A stretch of DNA of 40,198 nucleotides, from the NCBI RefSeq assembly GCF_000771225.1, contig NZ_JDTZ01000014.1, forward strand, positions 1 to 40,198, in the 5' to 3' direction. Positions within the stretch are counted from its first letter, which is position 1; every line of letters begins with the position of its first letter. This document shows, one piece after another, positions 9,913 to 18,013 of the stretch. This DNA is from Bifidobacterium pseudolongum subsp. pseudolongum DSM 20099 (GTDB lineage: Bacteria > Actinomycetota > Actinomycetes > Actinomycetales > Bifidobacteriaceae). The notes beneath the pieces are model-generated. The model made no database searches. It was not told the origin of the DNA and saw nothing but the letters and a program-made list of their open reading frames with translations. Made by a program: the position numbers and the translations under genes.

Positions 9913-10644
9913 ATGCAAAACACTGAAATCACTGCGTCCTCGCGTCTCACTATGCGGACATTCATGCTGCAGTGGGCGCCGTCCCTTGTGACGGCCGGAC
10001 TGTTGTGGGCGGCCACCGCGGCGGGGCGCATTCCAATTCCCGGAACGCCGGTGCCGATCACGTTGCAGACGCTCGTGGTGATGATGGCGGCCATGGTGCT
10101 CAGCCGGCGGCAGGCGGTGGCCGCGGTCGTCATGTATGTGGCGATGGGTGCGTGCGGCCTGCCGGTGTTCGCGGGCGGCATGTCCACGCTTGCGCTTGTG
10201 GGGGCGAGCGCTGGTTTCATCTTCGGTTTCGTGCCCGCGGTGGCCGTGACCGCCACGCTCGTGGCCGCCGTGCAGCGGGTGAGTGCGCGCTGGGGCGGCG
10301 TGCATGATGGCGCCGGCAACGCGACATCGGCGAACAATGGGCACCACGCCATGAACGGCGCGGCAGACGATGGCGGCATGGGTGTCGCAGCAGGCAGGTC
10401 GGCGGATGGCACGATTGCGCAGGCAGGCCGCGTCACCGCGCGTTGGGCGCTGCGGTTTGTGGCGTATTGGGCGGCGGCGGTGATCGGCTGCATCGTACTG
10501 CATTATGCGTGCGGCCTGTTGGTGCAGTCGGCGGTCACCGGTGTGCCGCTACGTTTGATCGCGAGCGCCTCCGCCGGCTTCCTTCCCGGCGACCTGTGCA
10601 AAGCGGCCTTGGCTGCCACCGTGGCTGCCACCTTCCGTCGCTAG
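9913..10644 (+). CDS. bioY: biotin transporter substrate-binding component BioY
   Basis: 243 residues, an ECF-type S component that takes up biotin across the membrane. The N-terminal half shows the family pattern: a first helix ending in ...GRIPIPGTPVPITLQTL, a helix with RRQAVAAVVMYVAMGACGLPVFAGG, and a GxSAGFIFGF segment. The C-terminal half has a helix around 180-200 and the closing FLPGDLCKAALAATV. Between residues ~122 and ~175 lies a hydrophilic Gly/Ala/Asn/His-rich stretch absent from typical ~190-residue BioY proteins. ATG 9913 is chosen for AAAGGAA 6 nt upstream. No EcfA/EcfT genes are adjacent, so it would use a shared energising module or act alone. It lies next to birA and the biotin-dependent carboxylase genes. 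Confidence 0.9.
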   Translation: MQNTEITASSRLTMRTFMLQWAPSLVTAGLLWAATAAGRIPIPGTPVPITLQTLVVMMAAMVLSRRQAVAAVVMYVAMGACGLPVFAGGMSTLALVGASAGFIFGFVPAVAVTATLVAAVQRVSARWGGVHDGAGNATSANNGHHAMNGAADDGGMGVAAGRSADGTIAQAGRVTARWALRFVAYWAAAVIGCIVLHYACGLLVQSAVTGVPLRLIASASAGFLPGDLCKAALAATVAATFRR

Positions 10645-10686
10645 TCGCCGTCTGCTGCCGTGGCCACCACCTACCATCGTGACTGT

Positions 10687-10724
10687 CACCTGCCACCATG
10701 GTCGCCATCTGCCACCATGGTCGC
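10687..10724. repeat. 19-bp tandem repeat, two copies
   Basis: CACCTGCCACCATGGTCGC is followed directly by CATCTGCCACCATGGTCGC, inside a longer degenerate GCCACC/CCGCC-rich block. This is probably slippage-generated low complexity downstream of bioY. Confidence 0.6.
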
Positions 10725-10902
10725 TTCCCGCGGCCGTGGCTGCCAACTTACCGCCGTAGCCGCCGCTTCGCTTACCGCCGCTAGCCGCCATCTGCCGCTA
10801 CCTAAGCCATCCGCCGTCAGTAGCCGCCACCTGCAGCCGTTAGCCTCCACACTCCATGTATGCCGGGGCTCCAGCATCAATACGCGCCGAAGCCCCGCAT
10901 CA

Positions 10903-11075
10903 GCGTACGGATTGTACGCACAATTCAGAGCGTGCGTACAATTCACACGCAAACTGGCCTCGTTGCGTACGAATTGTACGCAGCCTACCCAAAAGCGCGT
11001 AAAATTCATACGCTTAGATGGCAATTTGCGTACGGATTTTACGCACGCCTGTGATACCGCGTACAATTCGCACGC
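10903..11075. repeat. array of six 17-bp palindromes phased at 31-32 bp
   Basis: Units are at 10903-10919, 10934-10950, 10965-10981, 10997-11013, 11028-11044 and 11059-11075. The clearest is GCGTACGAATTGTACGC: six-base arms around GAATT. Units alternate in orientation, reading GCGTNYGRATTKTACGC on one strand and then the other. Start-to-start spacings are 31, 31, 32, 31 and 31 bp, close to three helical turns, and the 14-15 bp spacers are unrelated to each other. It is not a CRISPR: units are too short and palindromic. It could be a multi-site operator, a nucleoid-protein array or a REP-like element. Confidence 0.75.
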
Positions 11076-11345
11076 AATCGGGATACCACTGCATGCCACA
11101 CCCCACGACTGTTAGAACGCGCCCATACCGCACCGCACCCCGACGCACTACGCCCCAGATACAACATGCCCAAGCCACACCACGATGCACCGCACCCCCG
11201 CCACATCGCGCCCCGGCCGCGCCCCGACGCACCACGCCCCGGCCATGCCGTGAGGTGGCCACACCGAAGCGTTGATGACATGGCCGTCTCACGGCACAGC
11301 ACGGGTCTGGTGGCACATTGGCCGCGGAAACGGCTTGCATGGTGC

Positions 11346-11477
11346 GTATCTCGCTTACGAGAGTGCCATAATTGTGCAGCCTCAAAGTATTGGCCGTGGG
11401 GTTCACCGGAATTCCAGCGATCTGCACGGCCAATACCTGCATGCGCCAAGATTATGGCACTCTCGTAAGCGAGATAC
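11346..11477. repeat. large palindromic element, copy 1
   Basis: The two ends are inverted copies beginning GTATCTCGCTTACGAGAG and continuing TGCCATAAT. Inside, GTATTGGCCGTG pairs with CACGGCCAATAC, so almost the whole 132 bp can fold into one long hairpin. Each end also holds its own small hairpin (CTCG-CTTA-CGAG). A second copy with the same ends but a different centre is at 37211-37340. It resembles a MITE or a palindromic intergenic repeat; no transposase is present. Confidence 0.75.
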
Positions 11478-11549
11478 CACGCACAACAAGCAGGCCCCAC
11501 GCTGGCAGCCAGACGCGACCGGCCACACGTCAGCGCCCAGCGGACGTGG

Positions 11550-11555
11550 AATAAT
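11550..11555 (+). promoter_or_regulatory. -10-like element 7 nt before birA ATG
   Basis: AATAAT ends 7 nt before the birA ATG, where a -10 hexamer would direct initiation at or very near the A of the start codon. No convincing Shine-Dalgarno sequence is present, so birA mRNA may be leaderless. The -35 region is weak. Confidence 0.4.
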
Positions 11556-11562
11556 CGACAGT

Positions 11563-12492
11563 ATGTGTAGCAATGTGCAGCTGGGCGAACTGAGCGCCAG
11601 CAATCTGATCAATGACGACCTACCGCAGACACGGTCCGTGGCACACGTGTGGTCGCTCAACACGGCGCGCTCCACGAACGCCACGGCCGAACAGCTCATC
11701 ACAAGCGGCCGGTGGCAGCGCGATGGCATGACGGTCATCGCCGCGCGCGAACAGACCGCCGGCCGCGGGCGCCTCGACCACACATGGTACAGCGCGCCGG
11801 GCGAGTCGTTCACGGCTTCGTTCGTTTCGGCGGTGGGCGCGGGCGTGGCGCACGACCCCACGCTCAACGGCTGGCTGCAGATGATCGCCGGCCTCTCCGT
11901 GCTCGACGCGCTGCGTGAAACACTGCAGGAAACCAATCTGCGGTGGGTCGCCGACCCAGTGAACGCCGACGATTCCGCAGACGACGTCAAACTCAAATGG
12001 CCCAACGACATTGTGTTCCACGGGCGCAAACTCGGCGGGATCCTCGCGCAGATCGTCACGTTGCCGGACGACCCGAACACGGTCGCGGTGATTTTCGGCG
12101 TGGGGCTGAACATCGCTGTGCCTCAGGATGAACTGCCAATCGACGCGGCCACATCGTGGCGTCTGATCACCGAACCCGCGGACGAGGGCGGACGCCCGCC
12201 GGCGGAGCGCGTGATGGATCTGCTCGCCACACGCATCGTACGCAATCTCGAGGGGCGGCTGTGGCAGTTCGGGCTCAACCCGCACGGCTACGCGCGGAAT
12301 CTGCTCAAGCGTGTGACCGAAGAGTGCTGGACGCTGGGGCGTCCGATCATTGTCCATTACATGGATGGCAACACGTGCAGTGGCATCGCCCGCGCGCTCG
12401 ATGCCGACGCTTCGCTCGCGATGACCGACGACGACGGCATCGAGCGCCTTGTGCGCACCGGCGACGTGGGTGTGCTCCCCGTCGGCGATTGA
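11563..12492 (+). CDS. birA: biotin--[acetyl-CoA-carboxylase] ligase, no DNA-binding domain
   Basis: 309 residues. It activates biotin with ATP and attaches it to the carrier lysine of AccC. Key motifs: GRGRLDHTW (residues 67-75) for biotinyl-AMP binding, KWPNDI at 145-150, GRKLGGIL at 154-161, and a C-terminal SH3-like domain ending ...DADASLAMTDDDGIERLV. Only ~30 residues precede the catalytic domain, so the winged-helix repressor domain of E. coli BirA is absent and this protein should not itself repress biotin genes. The frame stays open upstream through the palindromic element, but ATG 11563 fits where similarity starts and the -10-like element ahead of it. It lies between bioY and a membrane protein gene. 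Confidence 0.92.
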   Translation: MCSNVQLGELSASNLINDDLPQTRSVAHVWSLNTARSTNATAEQLITSGRWQRDGMTVIAAREQTAGRGRLDHTWYSAPGESFTASFVSAVGAGVAHDPTLNGWLQMIAGLSVLDALRETLQETNLRWVADPVNADDSADDVKLKWPNDIVFHGRKLGGILAQIVTLPDDPNTVAVIFGVGLNIAVPQDELPIDAATSWRLITEPADEGGRPPAERVMDLLATRIVRNLEGRLWQFGLNPHGYARNLLKRVTEECWTLGRPIIVHYMDGNTCSGIARALDADASLAMTDDDGIERLVRTGDVGVLPVGD

Positions 12493-12601
12493 TGCGTGCC
12501 CAGCACGCTGCATGCCGAGCCCCCTGGGCAATACGCTAGGATTGCAAAACTGCGCATGCGCATGACGCCACGACCCGCCAAGACGCATTCTGGGCGAAAT
12601 G

Positions 12602-12607
12602 TACAAT
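12602..12607 (+). promoter_or_regulatory. -10-like element 8 nt before the membrane protein ATG
   Basis: TACAAT lies 8 nt before ATG 12616 with no ribosome binding site between them. This supports the start chosen for the next gene and suggests a leaderless transcript. There is no clear -35. Confidence 0.45.
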
Positions 12608-12615
12608 CGCTGACT

Positions 12616-14667
12616 ATGGATCGTGATCATCTGAGCCACTCCCCCGCGCCCACACGCACCGCACTCGCACGCGTGGGGGCCGCGCTGTGCTGGCTCGTCG
12701 CGGGGCTGGCGTGCGCATGGATCGCCTGGTGCACGGCGATCGGCCCCCTGATGCGCGCCGACTCCGGACTCTCCGCCTTCCGCTGGACCAACGGCGTGGG
12801 ATTCGTGGCCATGTTCGCGGTGTGTTTCGGCATCGTGTGGCTGCTCGTGCGCTCCGCCCACCGCACAGCAGATTCTGCCCACCGCATGGCCGATTCCGCC
12901 CCGCGCACGGCGTTCCCTCCGCGCATACCCGCGCTGCCGCCGCGCACCGCGCGCTTCTTCGCCGCCGCAGGCCGCTTCATCATGCGCGCGACCGGCAACT
13001 GGCGCCGCATCTGGCTTGTGCTCGTAATCGGCTGGCTGTGGATCCCCACCACTTTGCTTGCGGCGTACGGCGCGGACATCCTTTCGCAGACCCGCGAATT
13101 CGCCTGGGCATGGAATCAGTGGACCGGACTCGACCAGCCGTACATCGGCTTCTTCTCGTTCGTGCCGATGGACATCTACCCCACCGCGCATTACATGTGG
13201 TCCACCGACCCAACCTATCTGACCGACCAGCACAACATCGTGCTCACCGTGTTCTATGGCGCCACCGCCGCGCTCTCCCGCTACCTGACCGGCTCGAACG
13301 ATGCCGGCTTTGTAGTGCTTGCCGCCCTGCAGTGGCTCTTCGCCGGCTTCTGCTGCGCTTCCGCCGCCAATCGTTTCTTCAATCTGCCGTGGATTGCGCG
13401 CACGGCATCAGGACCGCGCACGCACCCGGATTACGCGCACCCCGAACGCCTGCACACCGCGAATCCCGTCGATTTCGCTCATCCCGAACGCGGCCTGCGC
13501 GCCTACACGCCCACCGCAGAACCGGCGCGCACCCCGGCCCCCGCCGGCCCGCTCGCCCGCGCGCTCGTGATGCTGCTGTTCCTGTGCTGCCCGCTCGTCA
13601 CGTTCTCCACGATCTCACTGACCAAATCCCCACTCTTCGCGTTCGCGTTCACTTGGTGGTTCGGCCTGATGTACGAGTTGTACATGACCCACCGCAACAC
13701 CCCCGGCCGCCCGCAACCCACACGCCCCGTCACGATCGCCGCGTTGGTCGTCTCGTGCGTCGTCATGCTCGTCAGCGCGAAATACGCGTGGTACATCCTC
13801 ATGACCCAAGTGGTGCTCTCGCTGCTTGCCGACCGCCGCCGCTGGCTCTTGTATCTGCTCACATTGCTCCTGCCGACTGTGCTCGTGCACGGCGCGATCG
13901 CGATGCTCATCGGCTCCGGCGCGATTATCGGCGGCGACCCGATCGAAAGCCGCGGCGCGCAGCTGCAGATGATCGCGCGCGTGGCGCAACGCAACCCGGG
14001 CGCGATTCCCGAAAGCGCAGCGAAAAAGCTCGCGCCGATCTTCAACATCGACCAGATGGCGCAGGCGTACCGCAGTGAGGACGCCGACCCGGTCAAATCG
14101 TCGGGCATTCAATCGAAGAAAGTGAGCTACCGCTGGCGTTCGGTCACCGCGGAAGACATGAAGCAGTTCAACGCCGTCTGGCTCGAGATCGTACGCGCCG
14201 ACCCGCAGACCGCGTTCGACGCGCTGTTCGCAAAATCATACGGGTATTTCGACGTGTTCGACCCGCCGTATGTGCCGATGAGCTATTACGTGGACAATGA
14301 TTACGTACAGCGGTCCAACACGTGGATCAAATACTACAATCACAACTGGCGGTACGGCGTGGCGCATGTTGTGCGCGAGTGGAGCCGGATCCCGGTGCTC
14401 GGCTGGGTCACGCACGGCAATTTCTACGTCACGCTCACACTGCTCATCGGTGCCGCCGAGCTCGCGCTGCGCCGCTGGCGTGCGCTGAGCTGGCATATGC
14501 CACTCCTACTGTTGATGGGCGTGATGATCACGGCGCCGGCGAACAATTTCGAGCGCCATATGCTGCCGATCGCGTTCGTCTTCGGGTTCCTGTGCATCAT
14601 GTTCGCGCGCGACAACCGCGGCGGCAGCTGGGTTCGCGGCACAGCGCGCCCCTCGCCCCGCGCGTAA
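12616..14667 (+). CDS. large polytopic membrane protein of unknown function (DUF6020-like)
   Basis: 683 residues. Hydrophobic segments occur at the N terminus (two, ~residues 15-75), around 130-160, through the middle (several from ~235 to ~440), and as a pair near the C terminus. Hydrophilic stretches include a His/Arg/Pro-rich loop after the fifth or sixth segment and a soluble region of roughly 150 residues (~450-600) ending YYVDNDYVQRSNTWIKYYNH. The topology recalls the actinobacterial DUF6020 membrane proteins and glycosyltransferase-type integral enzymes, but no catalytic motif is recognised and I do not assign a function. The frame is open from 12496; ATG 12616 is preferred because of the TACAAT element before it. 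It follows birA by ~120 bp and ends 2 bp from the convergent regulator gene. Confidence 0.85.
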   Translation: MDRDHLSHSPAPTRTALARVGAALCWLVAGLACAWIAWCTAIGPLMRADSGLSAFRWTNGVGFVAMFAVCFGIVWLLVRSAHRTADSAHRMADSAPRTAFPPRIPALPPRTARFFAAAGRFIMRATGNWRRIWLVLVIGWLWIPTTLLAAYGADILSQTREFAWAWNQWTGLDQPYIGFFSFVPMDIYPTAHYMWSTDPTYLTDQHNIVLTVFYGATAALSRYLTGSNDAGFVVLAALQWLFAGFCCASAANRFFNLPWIARTASGPRTHPDYAHPERLHTANPVDFAHPERGLRAYTPTAEPARTPAPAGPLARALVMLLFLCCPLVTFSTISLTKSPLFAFAFTWWFGLMYELYMTHRNTPGRPQPTRPVTIAALVVSCVVMLVSAKYAWYILMTQVVLSLLADRRRWLLYLLTLLLPTVLVHGAIAMLIGSGAIIGGDPIESRGAQLQMIARVAQRNPGAIPESAAKKLAPIFNIDQMAQAYRSEDADPVKSSGIQSKKVSYRWRSVTAEDMKQFNAVWLEIVRADPQTAFDALFAKSYGYFDVFDPPYVPMSYYVDNDYVQRSNTWIKYYNHNWRYGVAHVVREWSRIPVLGWVTHGNFYVTLTLLIGAAELALRRWRALSWHMPLLLLMGVMITAPANNFERHMLPIAFVFGFLCIMFARDNRGGSWVRGTARPSPRA

Positions 14668-14669
14668 CG

Positions 14670-15449
14670 CTAGGCGTCGCGCATGCGGCCGATTGCGATC
14701 GCCGTGTTCAGTACGAACGCGTCGCGTGGGTCGGTCGCGTCCCAGCCGGTCGTCTCGGCGGCGCGCTTGAGCCGGTAGCGCACGGTGTTGGGGTGGATGT
14801 TGAGCTCTTTCGCCGTCAGTTCCAATGATCCCCCGTAGCGTAAAAACGTGGAGACGGTCAGGAATGTCGGATCGTCGTCGTGCTCGCCGTGCAACACGCG
14901 ATACACGTTGCAATACAGTTCCTCACGCGCGATGTCATCGCCGAGCAAGGCGCGCTCGGGAAGCAGGTCGTCCGCCCTCAGCGGACGCGGCGCATGCTGC
15001 AGCGAGGGCGCCGCCTGCAGCGAAAACAGCGTTTCGTGCAAGGCACGGGCCGCCCCCTGCGCGCCGGTACGCACCGGGCTCAGGTACAGCGGCGCCTCGG
15101 AGAACGCACCGGCCATCGCGGTGCACGCCACTTCCGGCGAAACGGCGGCCTGTACACGCATGCACACGAGCGCATACCGCCCGTACGTGCCGATGAGCGG
15201 GGCTTCGCCGCCCAGATCGCCGACGGCTTTGCTCACTGCGGCAGCGGTGGCGCCGAGCGACTCCGCCGGTTCGCCGCCGATGGCGAAACAGTCGAATTCC
15301 CCACGCCAGCCGATGATGTTGAGCAGCGAGACCACGCGCTCGTCGTCGAGGCCCGCGAGCAGACATTCGAAGGTGAGCCGCATGATTGTCGTATCGTCCG
15401 TATGCCCCGCCAAAAGATCGAGAATATCCGCCTGCTCACTGCCTGCCAT
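14670..15449 (-). CDS. PucR/CdaR-type helix-turn-helix regulator, candidate fatty acid synthesis regulator
   Basis: 259 residues. The C-terminal ~70 residues form a PucR-type HTH: FLRYGGSLELTAKELNIHPNTVRYRLKRAAETTGWDATDPRDAFVLNTA, with the diagnostic HPNTVRYRLKR. The N-terminal part looks like the GGDEF-like sensing domain of this family but is short. The same HTH class is used by FasR (Streptomyces) and MabR (mycobacteria), which control fatty acid synthase operons. The nearby acc-fas-bioY-birA genes make a similar role likely, but that is inference. The start at ATG 15449 has TACACT 7 nt upstream and no ribosome binding site. Its stop is 2 bp from the stop of the convergent membrane protein gene, so the two transcripts must overlap at their 3' ends. 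Confidence 0.85.
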   Translation of the reverse strand: MAGSEQADILDLLAGHTDDTTIMRLTFECLLAGLDDERVVSLLNIIGWRGEFDCFAIGGEPAESLGATAAAVSKAVGDLGGEAPLIGTYGRYALVCMRVQAAVSPEVACTAMAGAFSEAPLYLSPVRTGAQGAARALHETLFSLQAAPSLQHAPRPLRADDLLPERALLGDDIAREELYCNVYRVLHGEHDDDPTFLTVSTFLRYGGSLELTAKELNIHPNTVRYRLKRAAETTGWDATDPRDAFVLNTAIAIGRMRDA

Positions 15450-15456
15450 GCTGCCC

Positions 15457-15462
15457 AGTGTA
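15457..15462 (-). promoter_or_regulatory. -10-like element 7 nt before the PucR-type regulator ATG
   Basis: On the minus strand TACACT is followed by GGGCAGC and then ATG. The spacing fits a leaderless transcript. No -35 of the usual form is seen. Confidence 0.4.
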
Positions 15463-15537
15463 GCGGCGGGGCGTTATTTTCGGCCCCGCGCACACACGGC
15501 GTTTCGCCATGTGCGCGCGGGCGTCCGGAACGCAAAC

Positions 15538-15566
15538 AGCGCCCCGCACACGGAGTGCGGAGCGCT
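15538..15566 (-). terminator. terminator after rplA
   Basis: A GC-rich hairpin lies about 30 bp after the rplA stop: AGCGC and CCGCAC on one arm, GTGCGG and GCGCT on the other, around ACGGA, with one mismatch. On the minus strand it is followed by GTTTGCG, a short T-run. Confidence 0.7.
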
Positions 15567-15597
15567 GTTATGTAGTTCCTGAAGATCAGGACTGCGA

Positions 15598-16287
15598 TCA
15601 GATCGACGCCGGATCCACCGGGATGCCCGGGTTCATCGTGGAGCTGATCGTAGCCTTGGTGATGTAACGGCCCTTCACGGTGGACGGCTTGAGACGCTTG
15701 ATCTCGTCGGCCACAGCGCGGAAGTTCTCATCGAGGGCTTCGGCAGTGAAGCTCAGCTTGCCGAAGAGGAAGCTGAGGTTGCCGTTCTTGTCGACGCGGA
15801 AGTCGACCTTGCCGCCCTTGATGTCCTTGATCGCCTTGGTGACGTCCATGGTCACGGTGCCGGTCTTCGGGTTCGGCATGAGGCCACGCGGACCGAGCAC
15901 ACGGCCCAGACGGCCGACCTTGCCCATCATGTCCGGGGTGGCGACCACGGAGTCGAAGTCGAGGAAGCCGTTGGCGACCTGCTCGACCAGATCGTCGTCA
16001 CCGACGATGTCGGCGCCGGCCTCGAGGGCCTCGGTGGCCTTCGGGCCACGGGCGAACACGAGCACCTTGGCGGTCTTACCGGTGCCGTTCGGCAGGTTCA
16101 CGGAACCGCGGACGAGCTGGTCGGCCTTGCGCGGGTCCACATTCAGACGGAGCACAGCTTCGACGGTCTGGTCGAAGTTGTAGGCCGGCATGCTCTTGAG
16201 CAGAGCGATGGCCTCTTCCGGGGTGTACAGGTTGTTACGGTCGATGCGCTCGGCCGCTTCGCGATACTTCTTGGAGTGCTTAGCCAT
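15598..16287 (-). CDS. rplA: 50S ribosomal protein L1
   Basis: 229 residues, the usual length. It forms the L1 stalk of the large subunit and in many bacteria represses its own operon by binding mRNA. Diagnostic stretches are [16 protein letters not shown] at the start, [19 protein letters not shown] in the middle and [19 protein letters not shown] at the end. AGGGAA precedes ATG 16287. It follows rplK by 22 bp in the conserved rplK-rplA operon. Confidence 0.98.
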   Translation of the reverse strand: MAKHSKKYREAAERIDRNNLYTPEEAIALLKSMPAYNFDQTVEAVLRLNVDPRKADQLVRGSVNLPNGTGKTAKVLVFARGPKATEALEAGADIVGDDDLVEQVANGFLDFDSVVATPDMMGKVGRLGRVLGPRGLMPNPKTGTVTMDVTKAIKDIKGGKVDFRVDKNGNLSFLFGKLSFTAEALDENFRAVADEIKRLKPSTVKGRYITKATISSTMNPGIPVDPASI

Positions 16288-16309
16288 GATGATTCCCTAT
16301 CCTCTCAGC

Positions 16310-16741
16310 TCAGTCGTTCACGGTGATGCCCATCGAGCGCGCGGTGCCCTCGATGATCTTCATGGCAGCGTCGATGTCACGAGCGGAAAGATCAGCCATC
16401 TTGGTTTCGGCGATCTCGCGGACCTGATCCTTGGTGACCGAACCGACCTTGGTGGTCAGCGGGTTGTCGGTGCCCTTGGTGATGCCCGCGGCCTTCTTGA
16501 GCAGCGCGGCCGCCGGCGGGGTCTTCAGGATGAAGTCGAAGGAACGGTCTTCGTAGACGGTGATCTCCACAGGGATGATCTGGCCCATCTTGTCCTGCGT
16601 CTTGGCGTTGTACGCCTTGCAGAAATCCATGATGTTCACGCCGTGCGAACCCAGAGCCGGGCCCAGCGGCGGGGCCGGGTTGGCCTTGCCAGCCTCAATC
16701 TGGAGCTTGATCAGCGCCGAGACTTTCTTCTTAGGAGCCAT
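16310..16741 (-). CDS. rplK: 50S ribosomal protein L11
   Basis: 143 residues. It binds the GTPase-associated region of 23S rRNA. It starts [20 protein letters not shown] and has [28 protein letters not shown], the proline-rich N-terminal domain typical of L11. It ends [18 protein letters not shown]. The open frame extends upstream to 17062 through the nusG terminator, so ATG 16741, preceded by a GAAAGAAGAA purine stretch, is the real start. It is first gene of rplK-rplA. Confidence 0.98.
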   Translation of the reverse strand: MAPKKKVSALIKLQIEAGKANPAPPLGPALGSHGVNIMDFCKAYNAKTQDKMGQIIPVEITVYEDRSFDFILKTPPAAALLKKAAGITKGTDNPLTTKVGSVTKDQVREIAETKMADLSARDIDAAMKIIEGTARSMGITVND

Positions 16742-16775
16742 AATATGGTTCTTCTTTCTCTGAAGCGGTACAAAC

Positions 16776-16796
16776 GGCACGGGACCTCCCCGTACC
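16776..16796 (-). promoter_or_regulatory. hairpin in the rplK leader, candidate L1 autoregulatory site
   Basis: On the minus strand GGTACGGG pairs with CCCGTGCC over eight positions around a five-base loop. An outer GCGG/CCGC pair is offset by an asymmetric internal loop. It lies ~35 bp before the rplK start. Two stacked stems with an asymmetric loop in this position recall L1 binding sites in other bacteria, but no conserved sequence was matched. Confidence 0.35.
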
Positions 16797-16885
16797 TTCC
16801 GCAACTGATGATTTGTCGCGCGCGTACGCACACAACTTTTCCAGTATGCCATGCGCGCGGGACTTGTGGGCCCCGCGCGCAACAC

Positions 16886-16914
16886 AAAACCGGCCGTAGT
16901 GCACGGCCGGTTTT
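16886..16914 (-). terminator. terminator after nusG
   Basis: A perfect 12-bp stem, AAAACCGGCCGT with ACGGCCGGTTTT around AGTGC, sits 12 bp past the nusG stop. The arm ends supply T-runs on both strands. It separates secE-nusG from rplK-rplA. Confidence 0.85.
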
Positions 16915-16925
16915 CACGTAAAGAA

Positions 16926-17927
16926 TCAGGCGAGCTTTTCGACCTGGTCGAAGCCGAGCTCGACCGGTGTGTCACGCCCGAAGATTGAGACGAGCACGGT
17001 GAGCTTCTGCGTCGTCGGCTCCACATCAGAGACAACGGCGGACATCGTGGTGAACGGGCCATCGGTCACCGTGACCTGATCGCCCACGGCGTACGAGACC
17101 TCCATGACGCGCTTCTTGGCGGCGGCCGGCTTGTCCCCGGCCTTCTTGAGCGCTTCCGAGGCGATCATCGGGGCCATCATGGACACGACCTCTTTGCGGC
17201 TCAGCGGCGCCGGCTCGCGGGTCGGGCCGACGAAGCCGGTCACGCCTTCGGTCTCGCGCACAATGCGGCGCGCGTCCTCGTCCGGCCACATGCGGATCAG
17301 CACATAGCCTGGCACACGCACACGCGTGATGACCTTCTTGCCCTTTTCGGTGTGCTTCTCGACCTCTTCCATCGGCACTTCCACCTGGAAGATCGTGTCT
17401 TCAAGGCCGAAGCTCGCCACACGGGATTCGATGTTGCTCTTCACGCGCTTCTCATAACCGGAATACGTGTGCAGCACGTACCACTTGCCTTCGAGTGTGC
17501 GCAGGCTCTTGGAGAATTCCTTGACAGCGAGCGCGCCGGCGTCGGCGGCTTCCTCTTCGGCCTCTTCGGCTTCGGCGGCCGGGCCGTCGTTGTTGGCGTC
17601 CGCGTTGGCGGTGCCTTCGGATTGTGCGGCTTGGTCGCCTTCAGGCGAATCGTCGATGGCATCCTGAAGGCTGTCTTGCGCGGCTTCGCTCGCATCGTCC
17701 GCGGAGGCGGAGTCGGCAGCTTCCACTGAGTCATACGCCATGCCTTCGGCGATGTCCTCGCTCGGCGAGGCGGCGGCGACGGCGTCAATCTCTCCCTGTG
17801 CGTCGGCCAGCGCGGCATCGGCGGGCTCCTGCGCACTGAACGTCATAGCCTGTACGTCTACCTGCGACTGGTCGTCAGCTGCCTCGGGCAGCTGGTCGAG
17901 GTTCTCGAGATTCACTTCGTCACTCAT
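16926..17927 (-). CDS. nusG: transcription termination/antitermination protein NusG
   Basis: 333 residues. It binds RNA polymerase and couples transcription to Rho or the ribosome. The conserved part starts near residue 150: [28 protein letters not shown] opens the NGN domain, then [32 protein letters not shown]. The KOW domain is near the end ([21 protein letters not shown]...[17 protein letters not shown]). The first ~145 residues are a very acidic Ala/Glu/Asp-rich, probably disordered extension; such extensions are usual in actinobacterial NusG but this one is long. AAAGGTGA precedes ATG 17927 at a good distance. It follows secE by 86 bp. Confidence 0.97.
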   Translation of the reverse strand: MSDEVNLENLDQLPEAADDQSQVDVQAMTFSAQEPADAALADAQGEIDAVAAASPSEDIAEGMAYDSVEAADSASADDASEAAQDSLQDAIDDSPEGDQAAQSEGTANADANNDGPAAEAEEAEEEAADAGALAVKEFSKSLRTLEGKWYVLHTYSGYEKRVKSNIESRVASFGLEDTIFQVEVPMEEVEKHTEKGKKVITRVRVPGYVLIRMWPDEDARRIVRETEGVTGFVGPTREPAPLSRKEVVSMMAPMIASEALKKAGDKPAAAKKRVMEVSYAVGDQVTVTDGPFTTMSAVVSDVEPTTQKLTVLVSIFGRDTPVELGFDQVEKLA

Positions 17928-18013
17928 GCACGTTCACCTTTGCTTGATTGTATGTATTCAGAACGAATATTACCTTCAGCCAGAGTATAGCGGGTGGAGC
18001 GAACGGGCGTGGA

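Larger units (their letters stand above)
10645..11562. other. long intergenic region rich in repeats, bioY to birA
   Basis: 918 bp with no convincing gene. From left to right it holds a GCC/CCR-rich low-complexity block (10645-10855), an array of six phased palindromes (10903-11075), a C-rich block with repeats such as CCCCGACGCACYACGCCCC (11130-11250) and a large palindromic element (11346-11477). The birA promoter is at the right end. Short open frames crossing these repeats have repeat-derived compositions and no family similarity. Confidence 0.7.

Noticed and set aside
10549..10791. Minus-strand Gly-rich 80-codon frame overlapping the end of bioY
   Set aside because: It is made of the GCC/CCR low-complexity block and runs antisense into bioY; no start signal.
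10903..11075. CRISPR array
   Set aside because: Units are 17-bp palindromes that alternate in direction, with 14-15 bp spacers and no cas genes.
11272..11562. Extended start for birA through the palindromic element
   Set aside because: The added residues are translated repeat and C-rich sequence; similarity to biotin ligases begins after 11563.
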